NCBI RefSeq assembly: GCF_900114775.1
Contig: NZ_FOUE01000002.1
Coordinates: 831,857-895,856, forward strand
Length of the DNA: 64,000 bases
Direction: 5' to 3'
Source of the DNA: Marinobacter zhejiangensis
Lineage (GTDB): Bacteria > Pseudomonadota > Gammaproteobacteria > Pseudomonadales > Oleiphilaceae
The position numbers were made by a program, and so were the translations under genes. Shown piece after piece: positions 31,018 through 44,401 of the stretch. Below the pieces are notes generated by a model. That model was not told the origin of the DNA, made no database searches, and was given only the letters and a program-made list of their open reading frames with translations. Each line of letters opens with the position of its first letter. Position 1 is the stretch's first letter.

Positions 31018-31692
31018 ATGAGCGAAGAACGCATCCGTCATTTGCAGGCTATCGTTGAAGCGGCCTTGCTGGCCGCTGGCAAGCCGTTGTCGCTGGATCA
31101 GCTTCAGGACCTTTTTGATGAAAGTGGCCGGCCGCCAAGGCAGGTTATGGAGCATGTTATGGCCCAGCTTGAAGCCTCCTGTGAGGGGCGTGGCTTTGAG
31201 CTCAAAAAGGTTGCCAGCGGATACCGGCTGCAAGTTCGGGATGAATACGCGAAGTGGGTGGCCCGCTTGTTCGAGGAAAAGCCCCAGCGATACTCCAGGG
31301 CGTTGCTGGAAACCCTCGCACTGATTGCTTACCGTCAGCCCATCACCCGGGGTGAGATCGAGGAAATCCGCGGTGTTACGGTGAGCAGCAACATTGTGCG
31401 GACCTTGCTTGAGCGGGAATGGGTGAGGGTGGTGGGCCACCGGGATGTTCCCGGACGGCCGGCCATGTACGCGACGACCCGACAGTTTCTCGACTACTTC
31501 AATATGACCAGCCTTGACGAGCTGCCGCCATTGTCAGAGGTGCGCGACCTTGAGGATATTGGTCGTGAAATCGAAAAGAACATGCAGGGCGAAATTCAGT
31601 TCTCGGAGGGTGCTGCTGAAGCGCCGTCTGACCCTGGCGACTCGGTGGATGACGAGTCCGATGCTGAGCATCTCCCGCAAACTATACACTGA
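31018..31692 (+). CDS. scpB: Segregation and condensation protein B
   Basis: This 224-residue protein has two winged-helix domains: VEAALLAAGKPLSLDQLQDLF, then LLETLALIAYRQPITRGEIEEIRGV and VVGHRDVPGRPAMYATTRQFLDYF. It dimerises and binds ScpA in the SMC complex. The acidic tail (about residues 185-224) is variable. It lies 44 bases after scpA and 61 before rluB. Confidence 0.95.
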   Translation: MSEERIRHLQAIVEAALLAAGKPLSLDQLQDLFDESGRPPRQVMEHVMAQLEASCEGRGFELKKVASGYRLQVRDEYAKWVARLFEEKPQRYSRALLETLALIAYRQPITRGEIEEIRGVTVSSNIVRTLLEREWVRVVGHRDVPGRPAMYATTRQFLDYFNMTSLDELPPLSEVRDLEDIGREIEKNMQGEIQFSEGAAEAPSDPGDSVDDESDAEHLPQTIH

Positions 31693-31753
31693 GCACCCCT
31701 GGGCAGTTTCCCAGTGCTGGTGCATTTAGCGAACGACTTTAAAGGATAACATC

Positions 31754-32710
31754 ATGGGATCACATCGTTCCCGTCACGAACATTCACCGGCTGCAGAACA
31801 TGGCGAGCCGGAACGCCTGCAAAAACTGCTGTCCAGGGCAGGGCTGGGTTCACGCCGTGCCATTGAGGCTCTGATCGATGAGGGGCGCATCAAGGTTAAT
31901 GGCGAAGTGGCTGCCATGGGGCAGAAGGCGACGGCGGCGGATCGGATTGAAATGGATGGCCGTCGTGTACAACTTGAGGCAGCGGCGGAAGTGGTGCGCC
32001 GGGTGTTGGTGTACAACAAGCCTGAAGGTGAAGTGACGTCCCGTAAAGACCCGGAAGGTCGGCCAACGGTATTTGACCAGCTGCCGCGCCTGAAGGAGCA
32101 GCGCTGGATTGCGGTGGGTCGCCTCGACATCAACACCACCGGGTTAATGCTGTTCACCACGGATGGCGAGCTGGCCAACCGGTTGATGCACCCGTCCAGC
32201 GAAGTTGACCGTGAATATGCGGTTCGGATCTTTGGCGAAGTGGACGAGGCGATGATCCAGCGTTTGAAGGATGGTGTGCTGCTTGATGATGGTATGGGTC
32301 GATTTACCGACATCACGCCCGCTGGCGGCAGTGGGCTGAACCGTTGGTTCCACGTGACCTTGATGGAAGGGCGTAACCGCGAAGTTCGCCGCCTCTGGGA
32401 ATCACAGGGGGTCAGGGTCAGCCGTTTGAAGCGCGTGCGTTACGGGCCGATCTTCCTGCCAAGCCGGTTGTCCATCGGACGCTGGGAGGAGCTTGACCAG
32501 AAAGCCACAGACGACCTGAGTCGCTCGGTTGATCTGGAGCCTGTGGCGATTCCGAATAAGACGCCGGGGGAGAAGACTGCCCAGGACCGACTGCGTAAAA
32601 AGCAGCCTCCACGGTCTGCCCGCAAGACTACCGGTTCAAAGTGGCAGGTGAGTGACGGACGCCCGGAAGGCCGGCAGCGTAAGCCTCAACAGAGGTCAAC
32701 CAAGCGCTGA
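31754..32710 (+). CDS. rluB: 23S rRNA pseudouridine synthase RluB
   Basis: This 318-residue protein has an S4 RNA-binding domain (ERLQKLLSRAGLGSRRAIEALI, from residue 20) and a RsuA-family catalytic domain with Asp125 in VGRLDINTTGL. RluB modifies U2605 of 23S rRNA in E. coli. The C-terminal 60 residues are Lys/Arg/Gln-rich and disordered, as in other RluB proteins. AAAGGATAAC precedes the ATG. The scpA-scpB-rluB order is conserved in Pseudomonas relatives. Confidence 0.94.
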   Translation: MGSHRSRHEHSPAAEHGEPERLQKLLSRAGLGSRRAIEALIDEGRIKVNGEVAAMGQKATAADRIEMDGRRVQLEAAAEVVRRVLVYNKPEGEVTSRKDPEGRPTVFDQLPRLKEQRWIAVGRLDINTTGLMLFTTDGELANRLMHPSSEVDREYAVRIFGEVDEAMIQRLKDGVLLDDGMGRFTDITPAGGSGLNRWFHVTLMEGRNREVRRLWESQGVRVSRLKRVRYGPIFLPSRLSIGRWEELDQKATDDLSRSVDLEPVAIPNKTPGEKTAQDRLRKKQPPRSARKTTGSKWQVSDGRPEGRQRKPQQRSTKR

Positions 32711-32749
32711 TCTTCTGGAATTGCTGAGGGCAGGAGCGTTACCTGTACC

Positions 32750-33682
32750 TCAGCCGATTCGGTTGGCAATGCGGGTGCGGTTCCGCCCGGCTTTCTTGGC
32801 ACGGTAGAGGGCCTCGTCTGCCCTCGCTGTCCACTGCTCTGGGGTTTCTGCCCGTTGCCGGGTGGCAATACCCGCACTGATGGTCACAGCCAGATCACTT
32901 TCGCCGCAGTTCACCTTGATCTCGGCAACCCGCTCACGAATACGTTCTGCAACGATCTGCGCGTCCCTTTCGCTGGTGTGCGGGAGAACGACAGCAAACT
33001 CCTCGCCGCCAAACCTGAATAGGGCATCGGAATTTCTGACCGCCAGTTCGATGGCCTTGGCGCAGGCTCTCAGCAAATGGTCTCCAATAATGTGTCCGTG
33101 GTTGTCATTCACCTGCTTGAAGTGGTCAAGGTCGCACAGAATGAGTGTGTAGTCTTCGCAATGGCGCTCGGCAATGCTGCACGCTTTAGTCAGTGCCTCA
33201 TCCAAAGCGCGTTTGTTGGGGATGGCGGTGAGAGCGTCAGTCAGTGCGGTTTGTTCAATGGCCGCATATTGGCAGGCATTTCGTATATGACTGATGGCAA
33301 CCGCCAGCATTTGCTCAATGGCCGTCAGCTCTTCCTCAGCAAACCTTTGACGTCTTGAAATCGTCATTGCTCCATAGCTTTCGCCTTGCAAGGTCAGACG
33401 GTATTCACAGCGATGGGGCCCGCCCATGCCGTGACGCAGGATCATCTCCTGCTTGCCAATCTGGTGCCGGTAGGTGAGCTGATCAAACGGGACCAGTACC
33501 TGAAGGGTCTCGGTAAAGAGGGCTATCTGCTCTTCAAGCACCAGGGTTGTGGCAAGTCGGCAAGCCAGGGTTGCAAAGGGGTTGGTGTTGTTTTGCCACT
33601 CCGCAGTCGCTTGTCGGATGTTGGCCAGCTGATTGGGGTCTTCACCGATTTTGGCGATGCCAGGTGTGTGCTTGCGAGACAT
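32750..33682 (-). CDS. Diguanylate cyclase (GGDEF), soluble
   Basis: This 310-residue protein has an N-terminal region of about 135 residues with a GAF-like look (LFTETLQVLVPFDQLTYR, LTLQGESYGAMTISRR) and a C-terminal GGDEF domain. The active site is intact GGEEF at residues 225-229, and the allosteric I-site RNSD (216-219) sits five residues before it. It should therefore make cyclic di-GMP and be product-inhibited. There is no membrane segment. The input signal is unknown. It is convergent with rluB. Confidence 0.92.
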   Translation of the reverse strand: MSRKHTPGIAKIGEDPNQLANIRQATAEWQNNTNPFATLACRLATTLVLEEQIALFTETLQVLVPFDQLTYRHQIGKQEMILRHGMGGPHRCEYRLTLQGESYGAMTISRRQRFAEEELTAIEQMLAVAISHIRNACQYAAIEQTALTDALTAIPNKRALDEALTKACSIAERHCEDYTLILCDLDHFKQVNDNHGHIIGDHLLRACAKAIELAVRNSDALFRFGGEEFAVVLPHTSERDAQIVAERIRERVAEIKVNCGESDLAVTISAGIATRQRAETPEQWTARADEALYRAKKAGRNRTRIANRIG

Positions 33683-33973
33683 GTTGCGGACTCATGGATA
33701 AGGATACAGAGGAATTAAGCACGCTCGATGCCACATTGATAAATGTCTTTTATAACAACGGATAAGGATTTTTTATTGCTTCTTTGACAGGTCAGATCAA
33801 TTGAACGTGTCAAGAGTTTGACGGATCGCAGGAGGCCACGCTCCATTTGCCCGGAAACCCTGATTTTTGCCCTCCGAAGTCACGCGGACACGCAAAAGGC
33901 TGTGTTACACTTTGCAGCCTGTTTTGACCCGAAAATTCAGACGACTCCCAGTGTAAGGCAGGCGACACATTCC

Positions 33974-34657
33974 ATGCAGTTCCAAGCTCCCGAAAGTCTA
34001 TCAGAGCAAATTGCGCAGTTTGTGGGTCAGCGCATTGTCTCGGGGCTACTTACGCCCGGGGAGCGGATTCAGGAACTCAAGGTTGCCGGTGAACTGGATG
34101 TCAGTCGCGGGTCGGTGCGAGAGGCTTTGCTGATTCTCGAGCGGCGGCACCTGGTCGAAATATTTCCAAGGCGGGGGGCCGTTGTTTCTCAACTGACGCC
34201 TAACCTCGTAAACAGTCTTTATGACATCTATATCGAGCTGCTGTGCATGCTCGGGCGCAACCTGCTGGAGCGATGGACCGTTGCCGATCGGGCTGGGCTC
34301 AACCAGGAAATCGCCGGCTTATTGGCGATGCTGCCGGAAACAGGGAGCCAGGCGAAGGATTCATGGGAGAAGGCCATTGAAGCCGGCTTTTCCATCATGC
34401 GCTACGCCTATCGGATGGTCGACAATCCGTTCCTTGAAGAAACCCTGGAGAATTTCAAGCCTGCGATCAGCCGGACCTATTATGTCGCGATGCAGGCTTT
34501 TGACGGTGAACTGGTAGAAACCATCCGGTTTTTTCAACGGATTTCAAAGGCCAGCACCCAGGGTGATGCGGGCGAGCTGGATCGGGCCATACGTGAGTTT
34601 GGCGAACACCAGCGCCAACAGGTCCTGAAGGTGTTGGAAAAGGAACATTCAGTCTGA
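33974..34657 (+). CDS. GntR family regulator (FadR/FCD subfamily)
   Basis: This 227-residue protein has an N-terminal winged helix (ESLSEQIAQFVGQRIVSGLL, GERIQELKVAGELDVSRGSVREALLILERR) and an FCD-type helical ligand domain. The ATG at 33974 is preferred because the longer frame starting at 33818 adds 52 residues with no resemblance to the family. It immediately precedes smc, the order also seen in Pseudomonas. The effector and targets are unknown. Confidence 0.87.
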   Translation: MQFQAPESLSEQIAQFVGQRIVSGLLTPGERIQELKVAGELDVSRGSVREALLILERRHLVEIFPRRGAVVSQLTPNLVNSLYDIYIELLCMLGRNLLERWTVADRAGLNQEIAGLLAMLPETGSQAKDSWEKAIEAGFSIMRYAYRMVDNPFLEETLENFKPAISRTYYVAMQAFDGELVETIRFFQRISKASTQGDAGELDRAIREFGEHQRQQVLKVLEKEHSV

Positions 34658-34718
34658 GTCCTGAGGGCCGGGCTGAGATGAATGTAGTGGACTGCTAAAC
34701 CGGGCGAACTATCCAGAT

Positions 34719-37700
34719 ATGCGACTGAAATCGATCAAACTGGCAGGCTTCAAGTCTTTTGTCGACCCGACAACGGTGCCGTTCCCAACCAACATGACGG
34801 CAGTCGTTGGTCCCAATGGTTGTGGCAAGTCCAATATTATCGATGCCGTGCGCTGGGTAATGGGCGAAAGCTCAGCTAAATACCTCCGGGGCGAATCGAT
34901 GACGGATGTCATCTTCAACGGCTCCAGCGCCCGTAAACCGGTTGGCCAGGCGTCCATCGAACTGGTGTTCGACAACGCAGATGGGTCAGCGCCGGGCGAA
35001 TTTGCACGTTTTTCCGAAATCTCGGTACGCCGGCGGGTGTCCCGGGAAGGCCAGTCTGAGTATTTCCTGAACGGCTCGAAATGTCGTCGCCGTGACATCA
35101 CTGACCTGTTCCTGGGAACCGGCCTGGGGCCGCGCAGCTACGCGATTATTGAACAGGGCATGATCTCACGGCTGATTGAAGCGAAGCCGGAAGAGTTGCG
35201 AGTCTATATTGAAGAAGCGGCGGGCATCTCCAAGTACAAGGAGCGGCGTAAGGAGACCGAAAGCCGTATCCGCCGTACCCAGGAAAACCTCGAACGCCTC
35301 ACTGACCTCCGTGAAGAGCTTGATCGCCAGCTCCAGCACCTTAAACGCCAGGCCCAGGCAGCTGAGCGCTATAAGGAATACAAGCAGGAAGAGCGGCTGA
35401 AGAAGGCCGAACTGACGGTGCTCAAGTGGCAGTCCCTCGATAATGACCTGCAGGCATGGCGAACCAAAATCAGTGAAACCGAGCTTGAGCTTGAGAAACG
35501 GCTAACTGAGCGGGTCAGCATGGAGTCTTCCCTGGAGGCATTGCGGGAGAGCCACCACGATCGCACCGAACATTTCAACAAGGCTCAGGCCCGTTATTAC
35601 GAGGCCGGTGCGGACATTGCACGGATCGAACAAAGTCTGGAACACCAGCGTGAACGAAGCCGGCAAAGTGCCGCAGAACTGGATCAGGCACTGGCGAACC
35701 TGAGAGAGCTTGCTCGCGAACTGGACCAGGACCGGGAAAAGCTGGCGACGATCCAGGAAGAGATCGACATGATGGAGCCCGAGCAGGAAGGCCTGAGCAT
35801 CCGGGCTGAAGAGTCCAGTGAACGGCTGCAGCTTGCAGAGGACGCGATGAATGACTGGCAGCAGGGCTGGGAGTCGTTCAGCGCCAAGTCATCCGATGCC
35901 CGTCGCCAGGCGGAGCTTTCGCAGTCCCGCATCCGTTCACTTGAGGATTCCATTGAGCAGCTGGGCAGCCGGCACGAGAAATTGGCGGAAGAGCAATCCC
36001 TGCTGGAAAATCAGGTCGATCGTCAGGAACTGGACGAACTCACGGAACAGCAGGAAGAGGGCTCGATTCGGCGGGAAGAGGTGGCTGAGCGGATTGAGCA
36101 GGCTCTGGAGGGCGTGCAGGACGCCCGTACTCGTACCCGGGAATCCGACCAGACGGTTTCAGAGTGTCGCCAGCGTGTGCAGACGCTGAGAGCTACGCTG
36201 GAGTCGCAGCAGGCGTTACTGGATGAACAGCTGGGTTCACAGGATGACAACCTGCAGCAGTGGCTGTCGGATCATGAGCTTACAACGATGCCCCGGCTCG
36301 CACAGCAACTGGATATTGATGCGGGCTGGGAATTTGCGGTTGAACAACTGCTCGGACAAATGACCCATGGGGTCTGTGTGCCGTCACTGGGTGATCACCA
36401 AGACGCATTGTCCCAGGCACCGAGGGGAGCGGCACTGGTAGAGCAGGGAGAGGCCGCTGCGTCCGGCGGGTTGCTGGCGAAGGTTCGCAACCCCGGCGGT
36501 TTGGCGGGCATGCTGTCAACGGTCGAGCCTGTCGACACCCTGGCCGCCGCGATGGCGACGAGGCATCTGTTGAAGCCAGGCCAAACCCTGCTGACCCGAG
36601 AAGGAACGTGGGTCGGCCCCGGTTGGGTTCGCCTGCCGGATTCTGACAGCGGTCAAATGGGCGTGATTGAACGTCAGAAGCGCCTGGAACAGTTGCAAGC
36701 GGACTTTGACGCGGCGACTCAGGAACTCGACATCGCCAGTGACGCACAGGTTCAAGCCCAGGAGACGTTGGAGCGGGCGGAAGCAGAGCGCGAAGAAGCT
36801 CAGCGTTCAATTGGGGAAATCGAACGTGAACTGGCTGCGGTTGGCTCGCAAATCAGTGCCCTGCGGGCCCGCTCAGAGCAGATTGAAGCCCGCCTGCAGC
36901 GGATTACCGACGAAGGCGAAGAAGTTGCCGCCCAGCTGGCGGAACAGCAGGAGCTGCTGGCGGAAGAACGCGAAGCCTGGCAGATAGCCCTGGAAGCAAC
37001 CGAAGAAAGCGAAGAAGAAAAAGAGCGCCTCCTGGAGCAGCGCGACCGGCTGCGGGAAGAACTCGATAACTTGCGTCAGCAGGCGCGCCATGACCGCGAT
37101 CACGCCCATCAACTGCAGCTGCAGCTGCAAACGATGCAGAGCCAGCGGGACGGGCTGCGACAGACTCAGGACCGTATGGCGCTGCAAAAGGAACGGCTGG
37201 ATGAACGGGTTGAGGTCTTGCAGGAAACCCGGGAAAGCGCCGAGGAGCCCATAGAAGACCTCCAGATGCAGCTTGAAGGGCTGCTGGAGCGCCGTATCGC
37301 CGAGGAAGAAAAGCTATCTAGGGCGCGGGATGCCCTGGAAGAGATTGACCGTGAGGTTCGTGACGTCGAGCAGGGGCGTGGCGGTACCGAGCACAAAATC
37401 CAGGAAGTTCGCGGTCGGCTTGAAAAGCTCAAGATGGAATCCCAGGCGCTGGAAATCCGTTCGACGAATCATGTCGAGCAGTTGCGTGAAATGAATGTTC
37501 AGCTCAAGGATGTGCTTGAGCAGATGCCAGAAGAGGCAACCGAGCAGGTTTGGGCTGAGGAACTGGAAAAAATTGCGGCCAGAATACAGCGCCTTGGCGC
37601 GATCAACCTGGCGGCGATTGAAGAGTATCAGGTTCAGAGTGAGCGCAAGACCTACCTGGACAGCCAGCACGAGGACCTCACCGAGGCACTGGAGACCCTG

Positions 37701-38207
37701 GATACCGCGATTCGCAAGATCGACCGGGAAACCCGGCAGCGCTTCAAGGAGACCTTCGATCAGGTGAATGGTGGGTTGCAGGCCTTGTTCCCGAAAGTGT
37801 TCGGAGGCGGTAATGCCTATCTGGAACTGACTGGGGAAGACCTGCTGGAAACCGGCGTGACCATCATGGCGCGGCCGCCGGGCAAGAAGAACAGCACTAT
37901 CCACCTGCTTTCCGGTGGCGAAAAAGCGTTAACGGCCATTGCCCTGGTGTTCTCGATCTTCCAGCTCAACCCAGCGCCATTCTGTATGCTGGATGAAGTG
38001 GATGCTCCGCTGGATGATGCCAACGTGGGGCGGTATGCCAACATGGTCAAGGAGATGTCGAAACAGGTTCAGTTTATCTACATCAGCCACAACAAGATCG
38101 CCATGGAGATGGCGGACCAGTTGATGGGCGTGACGATGCACGAACCGGGTTGCTCCCGGTTGGTGTCGGTTGATGTTGAGGAAGCGGCCGCCTTGGCGGA
38201 AGCGTAA
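34719..38207 (+). CDS. smc: Chromosome partition protein SMC
   Basis: This 1162-residue SMC ATPase has the N-terminal head with Walker A GPNGCGKS (31-38), a long coiled coil, a hinge at about residues 505-640 (GYxGxL-like region without obvious motifs), the returning coiled coil, and the C-terminal head with signature LLSGGEKAL (Ser1065) and Walker B CMLDEVDAPLDDAN (Asp1092, Glu1093). It condenses and segregates chromosomes with ScpAB. It follows the GntR gene by 61 bases. Confidence 0.97.
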   Translation: MRLKSIKLAGFKSFVDPTTVPFPTNMTAVVGPNGCGKSNIIDAVRWVMGESSAKYLRGESMTDVIFNGSSARKPVGQASIELVFDNADGSAPGEFARFSEISVRRRVSREGQSEYFLNGSKCRRRDITDLFLGTGLGPRSYAIIEQGMISRLIEAKPEELRVYIEEAAGISKYKERRKETESRIRRTQENLERLTDLREELDRQLQHLKRQAQAAERYKEYKQEERLKKAELTVLKWQSLDNDLQAWRTKISETELELEKRLTERVSMESSLEALRESHHDRTEHFNKAQARYYEAGADIARIEQSLEHQRERSRQSAAELDQALANLRELARELDQDREKLATIQEEIDMMEPEQEGLSIRAEESSERLQLAEDAMNDWQQGWESFSAKSSDARRQAELSQSRIRSLEDSIEQLGSRHEKLAEEQSLLENQVDRQELDELTEQQEEGSIRREEVAERIEQALEGVQDARTRTRESDQTVSECRQRVQTLRATLESQQALLDEQLGSQDDNLQQWLSDHELTTMPRLAQQLDIDAGWEFAVEQLLGQMTHGVCVPSLGDHQDALSQAPRGAALVEQGEAAASGGLLAKVRNPGGLAGMLSTVEPVDTLAAAMATRHLLKPGQTLLTREGTWVGPGWVRLPDSDSGQMGVIERQKRLEQLQADFDAATQELDIASDAQVQAQETLERAEAEREEAQRSIGEIERELAAVGSQISALRARSEQIEARLQRITDEGEEVAAQLAEQQELLAEEREAWQIALEATEESEEEKERLLEQRDRLREELDNLRQQARHDRDHAHQLQLQLQTMQSQRDGLRQTQDRMALQKERLDERVEVLQETRESAEEPIEDLQMQLEGLLERRIAEEEKLSRARDALEEIDREVRDVEQGRGGTEHKIQEVRGRLEKLKMESQALEIRSTNHVEQLREMNVQLKDVLEQMPEEATEQVWAEELEKIAARIQRLGAINLAAIEEYQVQSERKTYLDSQHEDLTEALETLDTAIRKIDRETRQRFKETFDQVNGGLQALFPKVFGGGNAYLELTGEDLLETGVTIMARPPGKKNSTIHLLSGGEKALTAIALVFSIFQLNPAPFCMLDEVDAPLDDANVGRYANMVKEMSKQVQFIYISHNKIAMEMADQLMGVTMHEPGCSRLVSVDVEEAAALAEA

Positions 38208-38319
38208 GTTGTGTTAAAAGATGACAAAAAAGCCATATGGCCTGCACACGCGTTGTATTCAAAGCAGGCTTTTCATAGAGTATCGACGTTAAGCGGAACG
38301 CACACAGGACAGCAACATT

Positions 38320-41480
<3,161 letters not shown>

Positions 41481-41619
41481 GGGGGCCATAGCGGAATCCC
41501 TACACGATTCTGAGAACTCGCGCAGATAGCCAGCATAGCAAATTGATTACCATGGGAAGGTTCTGTAACGGTGTGTAACCCACCGGCCCATAACAACAAT
41601 TTTCGAAATGGACTTATGC

Positions 41620-44388
41620 ATGCGTGTTGAATCGTTTCCTGCCTCGTTGCCCCGTGCCATATCGGTAGTCCTTGCTGTCGTCGCGGTTTCCGGACTGGCG
41701 GGCTGCAAAACCAAAAAGGCAGCGGACGATCCGACGGTTATCGGAATTCCGCCGGCCAGGGCCTATTTGGGCGTCGAGTACTACTACAACTTTGGCGCTG
41801 ATGGTGGGGAGGGTATCCTCAGCTATTCACTGACCAACGCGCCTTCCTGGTTAGGTCTCGAAGATACCAGCAACAAGGCCCGTCAGGGCATTATCATGCG
41901 AGGCGTTCCTGGCATCACCGGCGGTGAACGCGGGGATGCCGACCTTGGCGAAACCAAGAACATTACCCTGCTGACCACCGACGGAAGCCGGGTGGGGCTC
42001 CAGCCTTTTAACATTACCGTTGAAACAAACGACATCACCTTGCTGGGCGCTGACCTGGTTGAAGGCAGTGCCGATACCGACAGCTATGACAGCGGCGCCG
42101 AGGACAGCTGTGAACTGCCACCAATGGGCGGGCCGGGTGAGCATACCTACACCGTAAACCTCTACGATGACGCCGGTGAGCAGACCGGGACGTCGGAGAA
42201 AACCTCTTCCACACAGCCAGTCCTCGTGCGAGTCACCCTGGACCAGCCTTCGGTTGTCGAAACCCAGTTGGCGTTTGAGCTTCGCAGTCAGTTCAATCCA
42301 GACGATTGTGAAAGTGGCGCTAACGTCACGCCCCCGCACCAGATGTGCGAGTACAGCTCCCAGAACCAGTCTCGGGCGACCCTCGGCCACGATGTTGTCG
42401 GTTGGGGTAATGGCAGTTTCGGTGATTTGCCGGTGCCCGAGTACCTGGCCTACCAGCTGGATGATAACGGGGTGGATTACACCAAAGGTGTCATCACCCT
42501 GGCGCCGGGCATTACCGAATGTTATATCCGCCTGGAAGTGATTGATGATGCTGTTGCGGAGGAGCCTGAGACGTTCACGCTGGCCTTTACCGACATTCGG
42601 GAAGGTATGGTCAGTTTCGGTAACGGCAAGAACGAGCTGGATATTGGTCTGGTCATCAAGGACAACGAGCCTTCGGCATCACTGGAGACGGTGCTCGGCC
42701 TGTCCCGGGATGCGATCAACGCAGAGCTTGCGCCAGCGAACCCAGCCGATATTCCCGAATACGTGGTTCGACTCAATGGCGAGCGTGAAGGCACGTTCAA
42801 GGCAAGGTTAGGCTCAACGCCTATCAGCAGCGCTATTGCTGGTCAGGATTACGAACTTCAGGTTCCGGCGGCTGGCGGCGGTTGGCAAGCTGGCAATGAA
42901 CTGACGTTTCCCGACGGCGTTGACGAAGCCCGTTTCCGCGTTGTCACCCTGAATACCTTTGCCAACTTTCTCGACAACGACAAGTTTGTCGACATCATCA
43001 TTGATGAAACGTTCCAGGCCGGCCGGGAAGGTTACGCTGGCAGTGAGCAAACCTCTCTCCACGTAGGGCTTAATGAGCTGACCTCCAGCCTGCTGGTGGG
43101 TAATGACGGCGGCTTTGTACCCACGGATATGAAGGTTGGGCACGACGGGCGTATTTTCGTCGCCGGCTATGACAGCGTTGGCGGTCAGGCTGAAATCCGG
43201 GTGTGGGATCGCCTGGGCGCTCCCAGCCTGGGGCCCATTGTGCTTCCTGCCGCGCCAGTTGTCGGTGGTGGAGAGCCTGTGCTCGCCTATGCCGAAAAGC
43301 TTGAAGCAGCGAATGAGTGGTCCCGTCGCCTGGTCATTTCCTGGGGAACCGATGGGAGCCTGAATGGTGCCACCAATGCGGGTGGAACGGACCTGGTGAC
43401 GGTGTTGCTGAAATTTGACAGCGTTCCAGGAACCTATGTCCCGGTCTGGGAAATCCAAAGCGGGACATCCGGCAACGATAATCCACGCTGGGCCGGCCTG
43501 GATCCGACGTACACGGTGTTTGTCAGCGGTGAGACTTCCGGCGTATGGCCCGGGCAAATCGGCGCTGGCGGCGTAGACAGTTTTGTCCAGCGTATCGATG
43601 ACCAGGAAGAAGGCGCCGACCTTGTGCCAGCCGTTGCCTGGACCCGTCAGGCCGGCTCTGGACTGGACGAGACCGTGGTTGGGGGTGGCTTGGCCAGCCA
43701 GGGAGCAATGGCTGCTGGAAACACCCGTGGTTCGGTCAATGGTGCGGCCCAGCTTGGGGAGGATGACATTTTCTTCTTCACTGCAACCAGCCGGGACCTT
43801 GACCTGAATGTCTATCAGCGGGGTACCCAGGCCGCTGACATCACGACGGCCGTTTCTGTTTCCGATAACCTGGTATGGCTGACCGGTAATAGTCAGGGCC
43901 GTTATTTTGGTTCACCGGTGATTAATGAAGATGGCGAGGAGACCTTTGCCAAGGCACTTACCCGCGAGGCAACAAACAGCCAGGCCGGGTTCCTCTTGAG
44001 GTACACGCCAGGCGGTGGCTTCACTGGGGCTAAAACCTTCAATGACGCTGATGATGTGTCGACGGAAACGCTCCTGACGAATCAGGTATTTGACCAAGCC
44101 GTGATTGTGGCAGGCTCAAGTGATGGCGATTTTTCAGGTGATGGTAGTAACCCAGCCGGGGAGCTTCGGCCAATTCTGGCCCGGGTTTCGTCCGCATCGC
44201 CGCTCAACGACCCGGAGTCTGAGGAAATATGGCGAAGCCAGCCCGCCGAGCCCAATGCGCGGATTGTGAAGCTTGCCAACTACCGTAACGATGAAATTAC
44301 AGCCCTGGTTGAAATGGGCAGTGCGGGCAGTCGGACCTGGGCCGTGGTTCTGTTCAGTGGCGAGGGTCGCCAGCTCAACAGCTTCTGA
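41620..44388 (+). CDS. Large multidomain lipoprotein of unknown function
   Basis: About 922 residues. The signal peptide ends in lipobox LAGC with Cys29 (counting from the ATG at 41620; an ATG 12 bases upstream is also possible, neither has a good ribosome binding site). Lys follows the cysteine, suggesting the outer membrane. In order, I see a cadherin/Ig-like putative module (YYYNFGADGG, PSWLGLEDTSN), a Calx-beta-like segment (DDAVAEEPETFTLAFTDI, VIKDNEPS), further beta-rich repeats, and a C-terminal third with SBBP-like beta-propeller motifs (VFVSGETSGVWPGQ, GGVDSFVQRID, ARVSS). It is probably a surface or periplasmic beta-rich protein; no enzymatic motif is visible. Confidence 0.85.
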   Translation: MRVESFPASLPRAISVVLAVVAVSGLAGCKTKKAADDPTVIGIPPARAYLGVEYYYNFGADGGEGILSYSLTNAPSWLGLEDTSNKARQGIIMRGVPGITGGERGDADLGETKNITLLTTDGSRVGLQPFNITVETNDITLLGADLVEGSADTDSYDSGAEDSCELPPMGGPGEHTYTVNLYDDAGEQTGTSEKTSSTQPVLVRVTLDQPSVVETQLAFELRSQFNPDDCESGANVTPPHQMCEYSSQNQSRATLGHDVVGWGNGSFGDLPVPEYLAYQLDDNGVDYTKGVITLAPGITECYIRLEVIDDAVAEEPETFTLAFTDIREGMVSFGNGKNELDIGLVIKDNEPSASLETVLGLSRDAINAELAPANPADIPEYVVRLNGEREGTFKARLGSTPISSAIAGQDYELQVPAAGGGWQAGNELTFPDGVDEARFRVVTLNTFANFLDNDKFVDIIIDETFQAGREGYAGSEQTSLHVGLNELTSSLLVGNDGGFVPTDMKVGHDGRIFVAGYDSVGGQAEIRVWDRLGAPSLGPIVLPAAPVVGGGEPVLAYAEKLEAANEWSRRLVISWGTDGSLNGATNAGGTDLVTVLLKFDSVPGTYVPVWEIQSGTSGNDNPRWAGLDPTYTVFVSGETSGVWPGQIGAGGVDSFVQRIDDQEEGADLVPAVAWTRQAGSGLDETVVGGGLASQGAMAAGNTRGSVNGAAQLGEDDIFFFTATSRDLDLNVYQRGTQAADITTAVSVSDNLVWLTGNSQGRYFGSPVINEDGEETFAKALTREATNSQAGFLLRYTPGGGFTGAKTFNDADDVSTETLLTNQVFDQAVIVAGSSDGDFSGDGSNPAGELRPILARVSSASPLNDPESEEIWRSQPAEPNARIVKLANYRNDEITALVEMGSAGSRTWAVVLFSGEGRQLNSF

Positions 44389-44401
44389 CCCGGTAGTGGG
44401 G

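Noticed and set aside
33694..33765. A 23-codon frame before the GntR gene
   Set aside because: No ribosome binding site and no sign of conservation that can be judged here.
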